DNA from: an uncultured Eubacteriales bacterium | GTDB lineage: Bacteria; Bacillota; Clostridia; Lachnospirales; Lachnospiraceae | Reading direction: 5' to 3' | Length of the DNA: 43,785 bases | Assembly (NCBI GenBank): GCA_900319355.1 | Contig: ONOC01000009.1 | Location: 1 to 43,785 of the forward strand | Part shown: piece by piece, positions 23,548-31,482 of the stretch | Position numbering within the stretch: position 1 is the stretch's first letter | Layout: each line of letters starts with the position of its first letter | Made by a program: the position numbers and the translations under genes | Notes under the pieces: model-generated | Told to the model about the DNA's origin: nothing | Databases searched by the model: none | The model's input: only the letters and a program-made list of their open reading frames with translations

Positions 23548-23576
23548 ATTATATAGGTTCCTCACAGAATTTTCAA
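23548..23576 (-). promoter_or_regulatory. Promoter of efp
   Basis: TTGAAA (23576-23571), a 17-base spacer and the perfect -10 TATAAT (23553-23548) on the minus strand. The predicted leader is about 65 bases. Confidence 0.88.
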
Positions 23577-23605
23577 TACCGTCTTACGTCTTCCGTCTCC
23601 ACTCA

Positions 23606-23964
23606 TCATTTCAGCCTGTAACAGAAGCCCGCGGAGGCTGTGCTTCCGTCAAAATCAAGCGGAACGGCCGGTTTTCCCGTATCTGGATCCTCTATGCCCG
23701 CCCAGATTTCCTCCGGCATGTCTTCTGACGGAAGCTTCACAGTGACGGATGTCTTCTCTCCTCCCGCAAGCGAAGTCAGATCGAGGTCCGTCTCCGTCCT
23801 TTCCGCAGATCTGAGTATTTTTTCCGCATCTGAAACAGCCGTACCGTCCGCAGATACTTTCCTGCTGCCGTCATTTTTCTCTCCGCTGACCGTGTAGAGA
23901 CTGAGCGGCCATTTTTCATAAACCGGCGCTGTTCCTTCATTCATGACGGTCAGCGTGATCTCAT
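23606..23964 (-). pseudogene. Remnant with DUF4832-like C-terminal beta domain
   Basis: From 23977 down, one frame reads YEITLTVMNEGTAPVYEKW, then LDLTSLAGGEKTSVTVKLP and a C-terminal end at 23606. This has the look of the beta-sandwich (DUF4832-type) that ends some bacterial glycan-processing proteins. An intact AGGAG plus ATG (23964) lies at its left edge, but that ATG reads only five codons to a stop and is out of frame with the domain, while the domain's own frame has an upstream TAG. The simplest reading is a gene whose middle was deleted, joining its ribosome site to its last domain. Confidence 0.55.
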
Positions 23965-23999
23965 ATTTCTATCTCCTGTCTTCCATGAAAAACAGAACC

Positions 24000-24816
24000 T
24001 CATCCGAGCGTAATCTCCAGATGATCCTGATCTGCCCTGACAAGCCAGAGTCCTTCGGCCGCCTTACTGAAGCTGCCGCCCGTCATGGACACCGGCTCCT
24101 TCCCGGGATCCAGCCGGAGCAGAAACCAGGCCTCCCCCGGAAATCCTCCGATATCCGCCGTCAGCACACCGTTATCCTCACTGGTTCTCAGGGACAGTCC
24201 CGAATACGCGAGGGTGGCCTCTCCGGCTTCCGTCCCCGTCATGTTGCGGAGAGAAGGCGCGGCATCCTTAATGTATGAAAAGTATTTTTCAAATTTCGCG
24301 CGCATCTTTTCCCATCCGTCCGCCGCACCTCTGTCGGGATCCAGGGCATCATCCGGATGCATGAAATGAGACTGTACAAACTGAAAATTGAGCTCTGAAA
24401 AAGCGGTCAGATACTGATAGTCATCGATTTCCGTTCCCGACACGATACGCGGCGTATTGATGATGCCGTCTTCGCTGACGCCGTAATCCTGTACACAGGA
24501 GACGCTTCCATCGGACGGCAGATAACAGGATGCGATGATTTTTATGTCGGGATCGGCCTCAAGCAGTGCCTTTCTGCCTGATGCCGACAGAATATTTGAC
24601 GGCGGCTTCCATGTCATGCATGGACGGCCAGAGCTTATAGTCCCCGAGCTTCATGCGCTCATCCGTTCCGGCAAGACAGAGCGGCTGATGATTATAGCCG
24701 TGAATGCCGATTTCCCCGCCATTGTTGATCAGCGTATTGCCAAAGGACAGAAACCGCGATGTCGTATCGTTTCTCTTAAATCCCTCTTCTCCCGCCGTCA
24801 CATCGTTTTCATAGGT
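24000..24816 (-). pseudogene. 3' half of a DUF2194/polysaccharide-deacetylase-like gene, frameshifted and cut by an IS end
   Basis: Two minus frames join into one protein. The first (24816 to about 24590) reads YENDVTAGEEGFK and GGEIGIHGYNHQPL, a polysaccharide-deacetylase-like active-site region I associate with DUF2194. The second (about 24590 to 24000) continues ILSASGRKALLEADPDIKI to an apparently natural C-terminus, LWLVRADQDHLEITLG. The frame changes near AAATATTCTG; loss of an AT pair from AAATATATTCTG would explain it. The 5' half is absent, because the transposon right end abuts the remnant at about 24817. Such proteins occur in exopolysaccharide loci, so this is probably the relic of one. 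Confidence 0.6.
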
Positions 24817-24849
24817 GTGAAGCCTCACACGACTGAAGTCGCGTGCTTC
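24817..24849 (-). repeat. Right end hairpin of the IS200/IS605-type element
   Basis: On the minus strand GAAGC and GCTTC enclose CACGCGACT/AGTCGTGTG, followed by the tip TTCAC. A subterminal hairpin at this point downstream of tnpB is the expected right end of IS200/IS605-type elements, and also the 3' end of the guide scaffold RNA. Confidence 0.7.
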
Positions 24850-24911
24850 CATACCACGTATTGCCCGCGATACGGACTCGCTGCCTGAGATACGGTCTTT
24901 ATGCCGTGACT

Positions 24912-26249
24912 TTATGCCTCAGCATAGAGCGCTGCATGAAGACTAATGAGATCAGACAGTGTGCAGGTGCTTCGCTTTGCGCATGCTGGAACGTTTGCCA
25001 GTATGCGTTGCTCTTCCGTCACCGAAAGAGACTTTAGGATTTCCCGTATAAAATATCTCGCTCCTATGTTATAGGATGCATTTAAATCGCAGTTGTAAAC
25101 CTTACCTGTAGAAAACTCACAGACAGAATAACTCCCATTTGTCTTCGTGGAATCTTTTCCGCGGAGGACTTTACCGGAACCGTCAACGGCATATTTCGAT
25201 GTTCCCCACGCACAGATACGGCTAATCCGCATACCAAACCTGTGGCAGCGATTTTCCACGATAGACTGAATGTCTTTGGCACGCCACAGAGAAAGGCGCT
25301 GTTTTTTAGATCCGCGTTTCTTTCCGGTAAGGTCCAGATACTCGAATACTACGGTATCCGCATTGTACTGAACAGCGGTATCCACAATAAACGCAGCAGT
25401 TTTGGAAGCGATGTCTTTGTTTACGCCGTCTGCAAGCCGCCAGAGATTGTGAACATTGTGCGATCCGTGGCACTGCGCATACCTGATACGGTTGATTTTA
25501 CGTTTCAGACAGTCGTATTCTTTCGGGAGCTTTAGAAAATATCTTCCGATGACCGCGCCGTCTGAGCGCATAACCGCACAGGTACAGCAGTTGTTGATTC
25601 CGAGATCCACTGCCAGGATAGTCTGGTCAGAAACAGGAATTTTATGCAGGTCAGTCTTATATTGGAATGCAAAATCCAGATACCATTGTTTTCCGCGCTT
25701 CTGAAGAGTCGGGACACATTCTTTGAAGGAGGCGCAGTGACGCCGGATATAATCCACATCCGATTTCCGTAATTTTACGCTGATCCAGTCCCAGGTATTG
25801 CGAACAAAAACTTTCAGTTTCGCTGTGTAAGTCCCCGTACGGACAAAGCAGTTGTACCGGTACATGGCAGGATAAATGAAGCCGGTTTTTCCAAGGACCG
25901 GACGTCCGCCGCGTGTTTTGGGATCGGACATCTTCCAGGAAGCAAAATGGCTGTAATAAGAAGATACTTTGCCATAAGCCTCCGCAATGGCAGCACGCCG
26001 CAGATACGATGGAAATTTATAAAATCTGGTACTGAAACTATATGGCACAGAAGGATGCGATGCGGTAGAGACCGTCAGGTTTTCCGTCAGATTGACCGCC
26101 TGTTTGGAAGTCATAACAGATACGAACTGTTCCCACTCACGGTAAATGACATTCGTAAAAAAATCTACTGCAGCACGGTATAAAGCAACTGTCTGCGCAA
26201 AGACTTTGCTGTGTTCTTTTATCTTTACGGAATACATCACAGTCTCCAT
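24912..26249 (-). CDS. tnpB: TnpB-family RNA-guided nuclease, zinc-finger-less variant
   Basis: A 445-residue TnpB (IS605 OrfB) protein. The RuvC acidic residues are all present: D215 in LAVDLGINN, E303 in VVFEYLDL and D388 in YNCDLNASYNIG. The N-terminal half is the helical/WED-REC part with a basic patch. The usual zinc finger between RuvC-II and -III (two CxxC pairs) is not seen: the region reads RICAWGTSKYAVDGSG and later SYSVCEFSTGKVYNCD, with isolated cysteines only. TnpB proteins cut DNA beside the transposon right end under guidance of an RNA overlapping the gene's 3' end. With tnpA broken, its present role is unclear. AAGGAG lies about 13 bases before the ATG, within the tnpA end. 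Confidence 0.9.
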   Translation of the reverse strand: METVMYSVKIKEHSKVFAQTVALYRAAVDFFTNVIYREWEQFVSVMTSKQAVNLTENLTVSTASHPSVPYSFSTRFYKFPSYLRRAAIAEAYGKVSSYYSHFASWKMSDPKTRGGRPVLGKTGFIYPAMYRYNCFVRTGTYTAKLKVFVRNTWDWISVKLRKSDVDYIRRHCASFKECVPTLQKRGKQWYLDFAFQYKTDLHKIPVSDQTILAVDLGINNCCTCAVMRSDGAVIGRYFLKLPKEYDCLKRKINRIRYAQCHGSHNVHNLWRLADGVNKDIASKTAAFIVDTAVQYNADTVVFEYLDLTGKKRGSKKQRLSLWRAKDIQSIVENRCHRFGMRISRICAWGTSKYAVDGSGKVLRGKDSTKTNGSYSVCEFSTGKVYNCDLNASYNIGARYFIREILKSLSVTEEQRILANVPACAKRSTCTLSDLISLHAALYAEA

Positions 26250-26255
26250 ACAGAT

Positions 26256-26390
26256 TTACTTCTCCTTCTGCGAACGGATATACTGTTCTACCTGATCACG
26301 GCTTCTGTCACTGACTGTCACGATACAATATGACGGATTCCACAGATGTCCGCCCCAAAGCTGCTTTTTAAGCTCCGGATGATGTAAAAA
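26256..26390 (-). pseudogene. C-terminal remnant of tnpA (HUH/Y1 transposase)
   Basis: Minus strand, frame ending TAA at 26258-26256, reads HPELKKQLWGGHLWNPSY, then IVTVSDRSRDQVEQYIRSQ and KEK. This is the C-terminal signature of IS200/IS605 TnpA, including the helix with the Tyr (QYIRSQ) that I take to be the DNA-linking tyrosine. The His-hydrophobic-His metal site is missing because upstream sequence is gone: the frame runs into the alaA terminator and an in-frame TGA. Too short for a functional enzyme. Confidence 0.85.
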
Positions 26391-26437
26391 AAGCGCGGAA
26401 ATCCGAAGTCAGATTAACCACTCCAGATCCCCGCGCT
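26386..26437 (-). terminator. Intrinsic terminator of alaA
   Basis: AGCGCGGGGATCTGGAGT pairs with ACTTCGGATTTCCGCGCT, 18 positions with four G-U wobbles, followed by TTTTTTT on the minus strand. The tnpA remnant begins right at the T-tract. Confidence 0.9.
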
Positions 26438-26492
26438 GTCAAAGTCATTTCTGTCATTAAGATCCTTAATTTATTGTTACAGTAACTGTTTA

Positions 26493-27710
26493 TTATTCCT
26501 GGCTGTAAGTATCCAGAAACTCCCCCAGTCTCTGGCATGCGGACCGCAGTGTCCTTCTGTGAGGCAGATAGACGATCCTGAAATGATCCGGCTCCGGCCA
26601 GTTGAATCCTGTTCCCTGCACGATCAGCACATGCTTCTCATGCAGAAAATCATAGGCGAACTGCATGTCATCCGTGATATGGAACTTCTCGACATCAATC
26701 TTCGGGAAGATATAAAAGGCTGCCTTCGGTTTGACAAAGCTGATGCCCGGAATTTTTTCCAGCTCTTCACAGATGCACTCGCGCTGTTCATAAATTCTTC
26801 CTCCGGGCACAAGATACTCATTGACGCTCTGATAGCCGCCGAGTGCGGTCTGGATGACGGACTGGGCCGGCACATTGGAGCAGAGTCTCATGTTCGAAAG
26901 CATGTTGATTCCCTCGATATAATCGGAACCGGTGGCCACATTGCCCGAAATCACCATCCACCCGACACGGAAGCCGGCGATCATATGAGACTTCGAGAGA
27001 CCGGAAAATGTCACGCAGAACAGGTCCGGGGCCAGGGAGGCGATGGACGTATGCTTCGTTCCGTCCATGCACAGGCGGTCATAGATCTCATCGCAGAAGA
27101 TCATCAGCTGATGTTCTCTCGCCACTCTCACAATGTCCTGAAGGACCGGTTCCGGATAAACCGCGCCCGTCGGGTTGTTCGGATTGATCACCACGATGGC
27201 CTTTGTTTTTTCGGTAATCTTCGACTCGATATCCTGAATATCCGGATACCAGTCGGCCTTCTCATCGCACAGATAATGTACGACCTTTCCTCCCGCCAGG
27301 GTGGCACAGGCTGTCCACAGCGGATAGTCCGGCGCAGGAATCAGGATCTCATCTCCGTCATCCAGCAGTGCCTGCATCGACAGATTGATCAGCTCGGAAA
27401 CACCGTTGCCGGTATATATTCTGTGGAGATCAAGGTTCGGAAGATTTTTCAGCTGATAATACTGCATGATGGCTTTTCTTGCTGAAAAAAGCCCGCGGGA
27501 ATCGGAATATCCCTCGCAGTCGGCGATGTTCGCTTTCATATCGTACACCACCTCATCGGGTGCCGTAAAACCGAACGTCGCGGGATTTCCTATATTCAGC
27601 TTCAGAATCTTCTGGCCTTCCTCCTCCATTCTTGCGGCTTCCTGAACAACCGGTCCTCTCACATCGTAAAGAACATTGTCCAGTTTTGTCGATTTATTGA
27701 ATGCGCGCAT
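26493..27710 (-). CDS. alaA: Alanine-forming aminotransferase, AlaA type
   Basis: A 405-residue PLP enzyme of aminotransferase class I. It transfers an amino group, in AlaA's case from glutamate to pyruvate. Length and long stretches match E. coli AlaA as I recall it: KLNIGNPATFGF, PAPDYPLWTA, INPNNPTGAVY, CDEIYDRL, the PLP lysine region FSGLSKSHMIAGFRVGWM, NVPAQSVIQTALGGYQS and VLIVQGTGFNWPEPDHFRI. GGAGG lies nine bases before the ATG. It is 63 bases after nrdR and has a strong terminator, so it ends the pspA-ydjI-nrdR-alaA run. Aspartate aminotransferase is the less likely alternative. Confidence 0.88.
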   Translation of the reverse strand: MRAFNKSTKLDNVLYDVRGPVVQEAARMEEEGQKILKLNIGNPATFGFTAPDEVVYDMKANIADCEGYSDSRGLFSARKAIMQYYQLKNLPNLDLHRIYTGNGVSELINLSMQALLDDGDEILIPAPDYPLWTACATLAGGKVVHYLCDEKADWYPDIQDIESKITEKTKAIVVINPNNPTGAVYPEPVLQDIVRVAREHQLMIFCDEIYDRLCMDGTKHTSIASLAPDLFCVTFSGLSKSHMIAGFRVGWMVISGNVATGSDYIEGINMLSNMRLCSNVPAQSVIQTALGGYQSVNEYLVPGGRIYEQRECICEELEKIPGISFVKPKAAFYIFPKIDVEKFHITDDMQFAYDFLHEKHVLIVQGTGFNWPEPDHFRIVYLPHRRTLRSACQRLGEFLDTYSQE

Positions 27711-27773
27711 TCTCTTATACCTCCATCTGTTTAGTCAGTCTGAAAGAAACGTCCCTGTGAAGCCGGACGGACC

Positions 27774-28226
27774 CTACTGCTTCAGCAGTTTCTGCAGCTC
27801 GTCCATAAATGTGTTGACGTCTTTGAATTCCCTGTAAACAGACGCAAAGCGCACATAGGCAACCTGATCCAGATTTTTCAGCCGCTTCATAACCATGTTT
27901 CCGATTTCAGAGCTTTTGATTTCCTTCTCTCCGCGATTATAAATCTCATTCTCCACAGAATCCACCAGATCATTCATCTGCTGGACGGAAACCTTCCTTT
28001 TGCGGCAGGCGAGCATCACACCGTTGTATATTTTGTTTCTGTTGAACGGTTCCCGGCTGAGGTCCTTTTTGACGACGACAACGGGAATCGTTTCCACTCT
28101 CTCATAGGTTGTGAATCTCTTCCCGCAGTGATCACAGACCCTGCGCCGCCGGATGGAATTATCTTCCTCCACCGGGCGTGAATCCACAACCTTGGTATCT
28201 TCTGAATTACAGTATGGACATTTCAC
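27774..28226 (-). CDS. nrdR: NrdR, ribonucleotide reductase regulator
   Basis: Represses ribonucleotide reductase genes by sensing ATP/dATP. The 150-residue protein has the zinc ribbon MKCPYC, then CDHCGKRF, the signature VVDSRPVEEDNSIRRRR and an ATP-cone (about 49-139) with VVVVKKDLSREPFNRNKI. AGGTGAA precedes the ATG. No reductase genes lie in the window, so its targets are elsewhere. Located between ydjI and alaA, with a gap of about 97 bases upstream. Confidence 0.97.
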   Translation of the reverse strand: MKCPYCNSEDTKVVDSRPVEEDNSIRRRRVCDHCGKRFTTYERVETIPVVVVKKDLSREPFNRNKIYNGVMLACRKRKVSVQQMNDLVDSVENEIYNRGEKEIKSSEIGNMVMKRLKNLDQVAYVRFASVYREFKDVNTFMDELQKLLKQ

Positions 28227-28322
28227 CTTACCTTACCCCTTATTCCCCTGTATTGCTGCTGTATCCACCATGACAGCCCTGCCTTTGCTGCCTGCAGAGC
28301 CCCGCTGTTCCTTCTTTCGGTC

Positions 28323-29321
28323 TCAGCTGATCTTCGCACCGCACTCAGAACAGAACTTTGCGCCCGGACTGAGCGGCGCGCCGCAGTTCGAACAGAACTT
28401 CGGGGACGCTCCCTGTCCCGCTCCGGCTGCTCCTGCGCCTCCTGCTGCTGCTCCGTTCTGCGCATTTCCGGCACCGCCCGCAACATTCCCGGCGAACTGC
28501 TGTGCCATCGCCATACCGGCGCCGATGCCGGCCATGGCTCCCGCCGCTGAACCCGCGGCACTTCCGCCACCGCCGGAAAGCGAATCGCCGAACGCGATCT
28601 GCTGGTACTTGTTCACATCGCCGATCATGCCCTGCGCCGCCGCTTTTTCCTGCATCTTCTGAACTTCTTCCGGATAGGAGAAGCTCGAAACGGCAAATGC
28701 GGTGATTTCAATCCCGTATTTTATGGTTTCATAGTCCAGGTCCTGCTGAATCCCGCGGGAGATTTCCGCCGCCGAGGCCTGGAGATTGAACATATCCTTT
28801 CCCTCACCCGCAATATGCTTCATCAGCAGCTGATCAAGACCGGAGATGATTCTCTCTCTCAGGTCATCCACCGTGAATACGTCCCGCACACCGGCGATTC
28901 TGTCGATGAGCGTCTGATAATCACCGACGCGGCAGCTGAAGGTGCCGAAGGCACGGATCGGAAGACCTCCGGGCAGGCCGGCCGCCGGAATGCTGATGGC
29001 ATTCTTTGTCCCCCATCTGTCTGTGATTTCCTTTGTATTGACAAAAAGCACCTCGGCCCTCAGGCCGCTGTTAAATCCGAATCTGAATCCCTTCAGCGTG
29101 GAAAGAAAAGGAATGATCTCCGACTCGATGTCGTATCTGCCCTCATCCCGGAACACACCTTCCACTCTTCCGTTGTACAGAAAAACCGCATCCTGACCGG
29201 GTCTTATGATCAGCTTGCTGCCCTTTTTAATCTCCTGATTTTTCCATTTCCAGAACAGCGTTCTTTCATCGTTCTGTTCCCACTCGACTACGTTGGCAAA
29301 CTCTTTTCCGAAAAGTCCCAA
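28323..29321 (-). CDS. ydjI: YdjI-like SPFH-domain protein with C-terminal double zinc ribbon
   Basis: A 332-residue protein whose SPFH-like domain (about 25-235; EWEQNDERTLFWKW, RPGQDAVFLYNG, FGTFSCRVGDYQTLI) is the type encoded next to pspA in Bacillus. In that genus the pair localises to membrane damage. A Gly/Ala-rich flexible linker (about 250-305) leads to a zinc ribbon: FCSNCGAPL, then FCSECGAK. It starts 17 bases after the pspA stop, which supports the assignment. Acts as a membrane-associated scaffold by analogy; no enzymatic motif is visible. Confidence 0.85.
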   Translation of the reverse strand: MGLFGKEFANVVEWEQNDERTLFWKWKNQEIKKGSKLIIRPGQDAVFLYNGRVEGVFRDEGRYDIESEIIPFLSTLKGFRFGFNSGLRAEVLFVNTKEITDRWGTKNAISIPAAGLPGGLPIRAFGTFSCRVGDYQTLIDRIAGVRDVFTVDDLRERIISGLDQLLMKHIAGEGKDMFNLQASAAEISRGIQQDLDYETIKYGIEITAFAVSSFSYPEEVQKMQEKAAAQGMIGDVNKYQQIAFGDSLSGGGGSAAGSAAGAMAGIGAGMAMAQQFAGNVAGGAGNAQNGAAAGGAGAAGAGQGASPKFCSNCGAPLSPGAKFCSECGAKIS

Positions 29322-29338
29322 ATCGCACCTCTTTTCTG

Positions 29339-30031
29339 TCAGCTGAGGCCAAGGTTCTTCTTCATTGCTTCAAGCTCGTCATCTATATCTGACCTGCCTT
29401 CAGACGAATACTTTGCCTCGAGGTCTTCGAGGCTCTCTTCCTTTCTGTCCTGACTGTCAAGTTCAGCACGGGCATTGGCCTCATCCAGCATGCGGTCCGC
29501 CTTCGCTTCCATGCGTTCAAACTGGCTGATGCCGTCTGTACGGCTCATGCTGCCGATTTTTTCGTTCATCTCATTGATATGCTGCTGAGTTTTCGCGGCA
29601 GCGACTTTGGAACGGATGGTATCCTTTCTTTCCTGAAGTGTGGCGATATCCTGCGTCAGTTTGTCATGCATCTGACGCATCCTGTCGGCCGAAACCTGCG
29701 TGGAATCAGCCAGCTGCTGCTTCGCCTCGCGTCCCTTCGTCAGTTCCGCCTTCTTCTCAAGGAAGCGGCGGGCATCCTGCTCATTGCCCTCTTTCAGTGC
29801 CTTCTCCGCATAGTTCTGATACTTCGCGATTTCCGCATCTGTCTCGTCCAGACTGCGCTTTGCCCGGGCCGCATCAGCCATAACCGATGCCGTCTCCGCT
29901 TTCACCTGCCCCAGTTCATCCTGCATGTCGCGGAGATACTGATCAATCATCTTCTCAGGATCCTCTGCCTTATCAAGCATGGCATTGATATTGGCCGACA
30001 TAATATCTCTGAATCTCTTTAAAATCCCCAT
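29339..30031 (-). CDS. pspA: PspA/IM30-family membrane-stress protein
   Basis: A 230-residue coiled-coil protein of the PspA/Vipp1 (ESCRT-III-like) family that binds and stabilises damaged membranes. Residues 1-25 (MGILKRFRDIMSANINAML) are the amphipathic membrane helix. Long heptad-rich helices fill about 26-190, with EDPEKMIDQYLRDMQDEL, a family signature. The frame opens ten codons earlier; ATG 30031 is preferred because GGAGG lies seven bases before it and the helix starts there. The promoter at 30183-30211 would give a leader of about 145 bases containing palindromic element copy 2. First gene of the pspA-ydjI pair. Confidence 0.93.
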   Translation of the reverse strand: MGILKRFRDIMSANINAMLDKAEDPEKMIDQYLRDMQDELGQVKAETASVMADAARAKRSLDETDAEIAKYQNYAEKALKEGNEQDARRFLEKKAELTKGREAKQQLADSTQVSADRMRQMHDKLTQDIATLQERKDTIRSKVAAAKTQQHINEMNEKIGSMSRTDGISQFERMEAKADRMLDEANARAELDSQDRKEESLEDLEAKYSSEGRSDIDDELEAMKKNLGLS

Positions 30032-30064
30032 ATTTTCCTCCGACTTTTCTGAAAGTTCCATCCG

Positions 30065-30180
30065 ATACTGTTATCATCATATTATGATATAGGTGTCATA
30101 TGTATGATAACCGTCAATAAGTCATTCACCCACTTCTGCACAAGTGCAACGTGGGTGATGACTTCTGACACTGTTATCAC
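30065..30180. repeat. Palindromic dispersed element, copy 2
   Basis: The 46-base core 30119-30164 has arms AAGTCATTCACCCAC and GTGGGTGATGACTT and an inner stem TGCA/TGCA. Outer pairing continues with GATAACCGTC and GACACTGTTATC. The subrepeat ATGATATAGGTGTCATA plus ATGATAACCG lies on the left, opposite to copy 1 (21128-21240). It sits between the pspA promoter and the pspA start, so it should be transcribed in the pspA leader. Confidence 0.85.
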
Positions 30181-30182
30181 AT

Positions 30183-30211
30183 ATTATAAAATGACGGAAC
30201 GTTTTTGTCAC
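30183..30211 (-). promoter_or_regulatory. Promoter of pspA
   Basis: GTGACA (30211-30206), a 17-base spacer and TATAAT (30188-30183) on the minus strand. Predicted transcription start is near 30176. Confidence 0.75.
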
Positions 30212-30256
30212 TTACCAAGTGTGAAACAGTCTTCTGAACGGTAACGGTTCTCCGCA

Positions 30257-31402
30257 TCAGTAGAGCTGTGAAAGGTCGGACAGCCGGCTGACGGCCAGTC
30301 TTGTCACGGTCTCATAGACGAAAATGTCCGGTTTTTCCTCTGGCATGACAGCAGAGGGCTTATTGTCGCCAAAAGTCATGACACTGCTGTCAAATTCATA
30401 ACGGATGACATCATCCAGAAAATAGCCGAAAGAATCCTCGTACAGATAGATTTTTCTCGGGTCGGCACCGGTCGCATGAAAGCGGTAGGCGGTCTGAATA
30501 TCATACTCATCGACTTCAGAGGGGTTCCGGTCTTTCTGCTCCACGCTGTACAGCGGTGTCACCGGATAAAGATTCCGGATGCCCATCATGTCGGCCAGAT
30601 CACATGAGGCATTTCCCTCTGTTGTGATGCTGACACGGCTGCTGTCCCATGACGGCATGCTGACGCCGAGCTCTGCCATGAGAGGTCGGGCTCCGATGTA
30701 AGCGCCCAGCTTGTTCCAGTGCGTATCTCCCTTCATGTAGGTCGTGATTCCCTGATCCTCCAGTTCCTGAGACGCGTTCTGAAGTTCCTCCAGCGGATAC
30801 ACGACACGAATATCGGTATTCTCCCTGAGGTAGGAAACGATCTGAGAGACCGCGTACGTATCCGAGGGCTCCCCGCAGGAACCCGGCATATACCGGCTGT
30901 ACACGCGGTCCTTGTCCGGTGCGATATACAGCACAAACTCTGCTCCCTGTGCCGCTGCCTCATCCCGTACCGTGATCAGGTTCTCCGCAATCTGCCGGAG
31001 CTGCTCCTGTGTCAGTGTATCCGTCCCGAGATATGCATCCATCGCGCCGTCCATATTATTGAAAAGCCAGTCACTCTTTCCCGGAATCACGCTGCTGTTC
31101 GTCGAAGAATGAAAAATCCCGTATTCCACCGCACCTCTCAGACTGATCATCTGATTCCGGAACGGGATGTGGTCATTCACCCAGTCTTCAAAAAGCGAAG
31201 GAAATGCCCGGATCCCCGTCTCCGTGACAGAAGGCATGGACGAAAGCTCCCGCTTCTCCGTGTTTTCTGTGTTCACGACATTTTTCAGAGGAATCCAGAG
31301 GAACCACGCCGTGGCCGTCAGCATGATAAAAATCGCGATCATGATAACGTTCCGGGCCTTTGTTCTTTTATGGTCATGCATCTGCGGATCCTGCATTTTC
31401 AA
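30257..31402 (-). CDS. AlgX/DHHW-like SGNH-fold protein, probable O-acetylation partner of the MBOAT
   Basis: A 381-residue protein with one N-terminal membrane segment (about 18-36) and an exterior domain of the kind paired with AlgI-type MBOAT proteins (AlgJ/AlgX/DHHW group). Visible motifs are VNTENTEKRELSSMP, the Asp-containing block VIPGKSDWLFNN, VLYIAPDKDRVYSRYMP and MKGDTHWNKLGAYIGARPLM, where Asp-Thr-His-Trp is the usual catalytic Asp/His. Expected to transfer acetyl groups to a cell-surface glycan. The start is TTG with GGGAGGG six bases upstream; an ATG two codons on is less well placed. It follows the MBOAT gene by 80 bases. No terminator is seen after it. Confidence 0.8.
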   Translation of the reverse strand: MKMQDPQMHDHKRTKARNVIMIAIFIMLTATAWFLWIPLKNVVNTENTEKRELSSMPSVTETGIRAFPSLFEDWVNDHIPFRNQMISLRGAVEYGIFHSSTNSSVIPGKSDWLFNNMDGAMDAYLGTDTLTQEQLRQIAENLITVRDEAAAQGAEFVLYIAPDKDRVYSRYMPGSCGEPSDTYAVSQIVSYLRENTDIRVVYPLEELQNASQELEDQGITTYMKGDTHWNKLGAYIGARPLMAELGVSMPSWDSSRVSITTEGNASCDLADMMGIRNLYPVTPLYSVEQKDRNPSEVDEYDIQTAYRFHATGADPRKIYLYEDSFGYFLDDVIRYEFDSSVMTFGDNKPSAVMPEEKPDIFVYETVTRLAVSRLSDLSQLY

Positions 31403-31482
31403 TGTAAACCCTCCCGTATGCTTTCGCCGTGCAGAGGCAGTGCTTTGTCTGCCTCCGCCCTTTTTCTCAGAAACAGAAACGG

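Larger units (their letters stand above)
24817..26390 (-). mobile_element. Truncated IS200/IS605-type element (tnpA remnant plus tnpB)
   Basis: The element keeps its right end, a full tnpB and the last 41 codons of tnpA, but lacks the left end and most of tnpA. One flank lies in the DUF2194-like gene. The other flank is the T-tract of the alaA terminator. One deletion running from the missing 5' half of the DUF2194-like gene through the left end into tnpA would explain everything. It cannot move on its own. Confidence 0.75.

Noticed and set aside
24559..24852. Treating the 97-codon frame starting MEARDFSRVRLH as an intact small gene
   Set aside because: Its first dozen codons come from the transposon right end, and the rest continues across a frameshift into 24000-24617. 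It is part of one broken gene.
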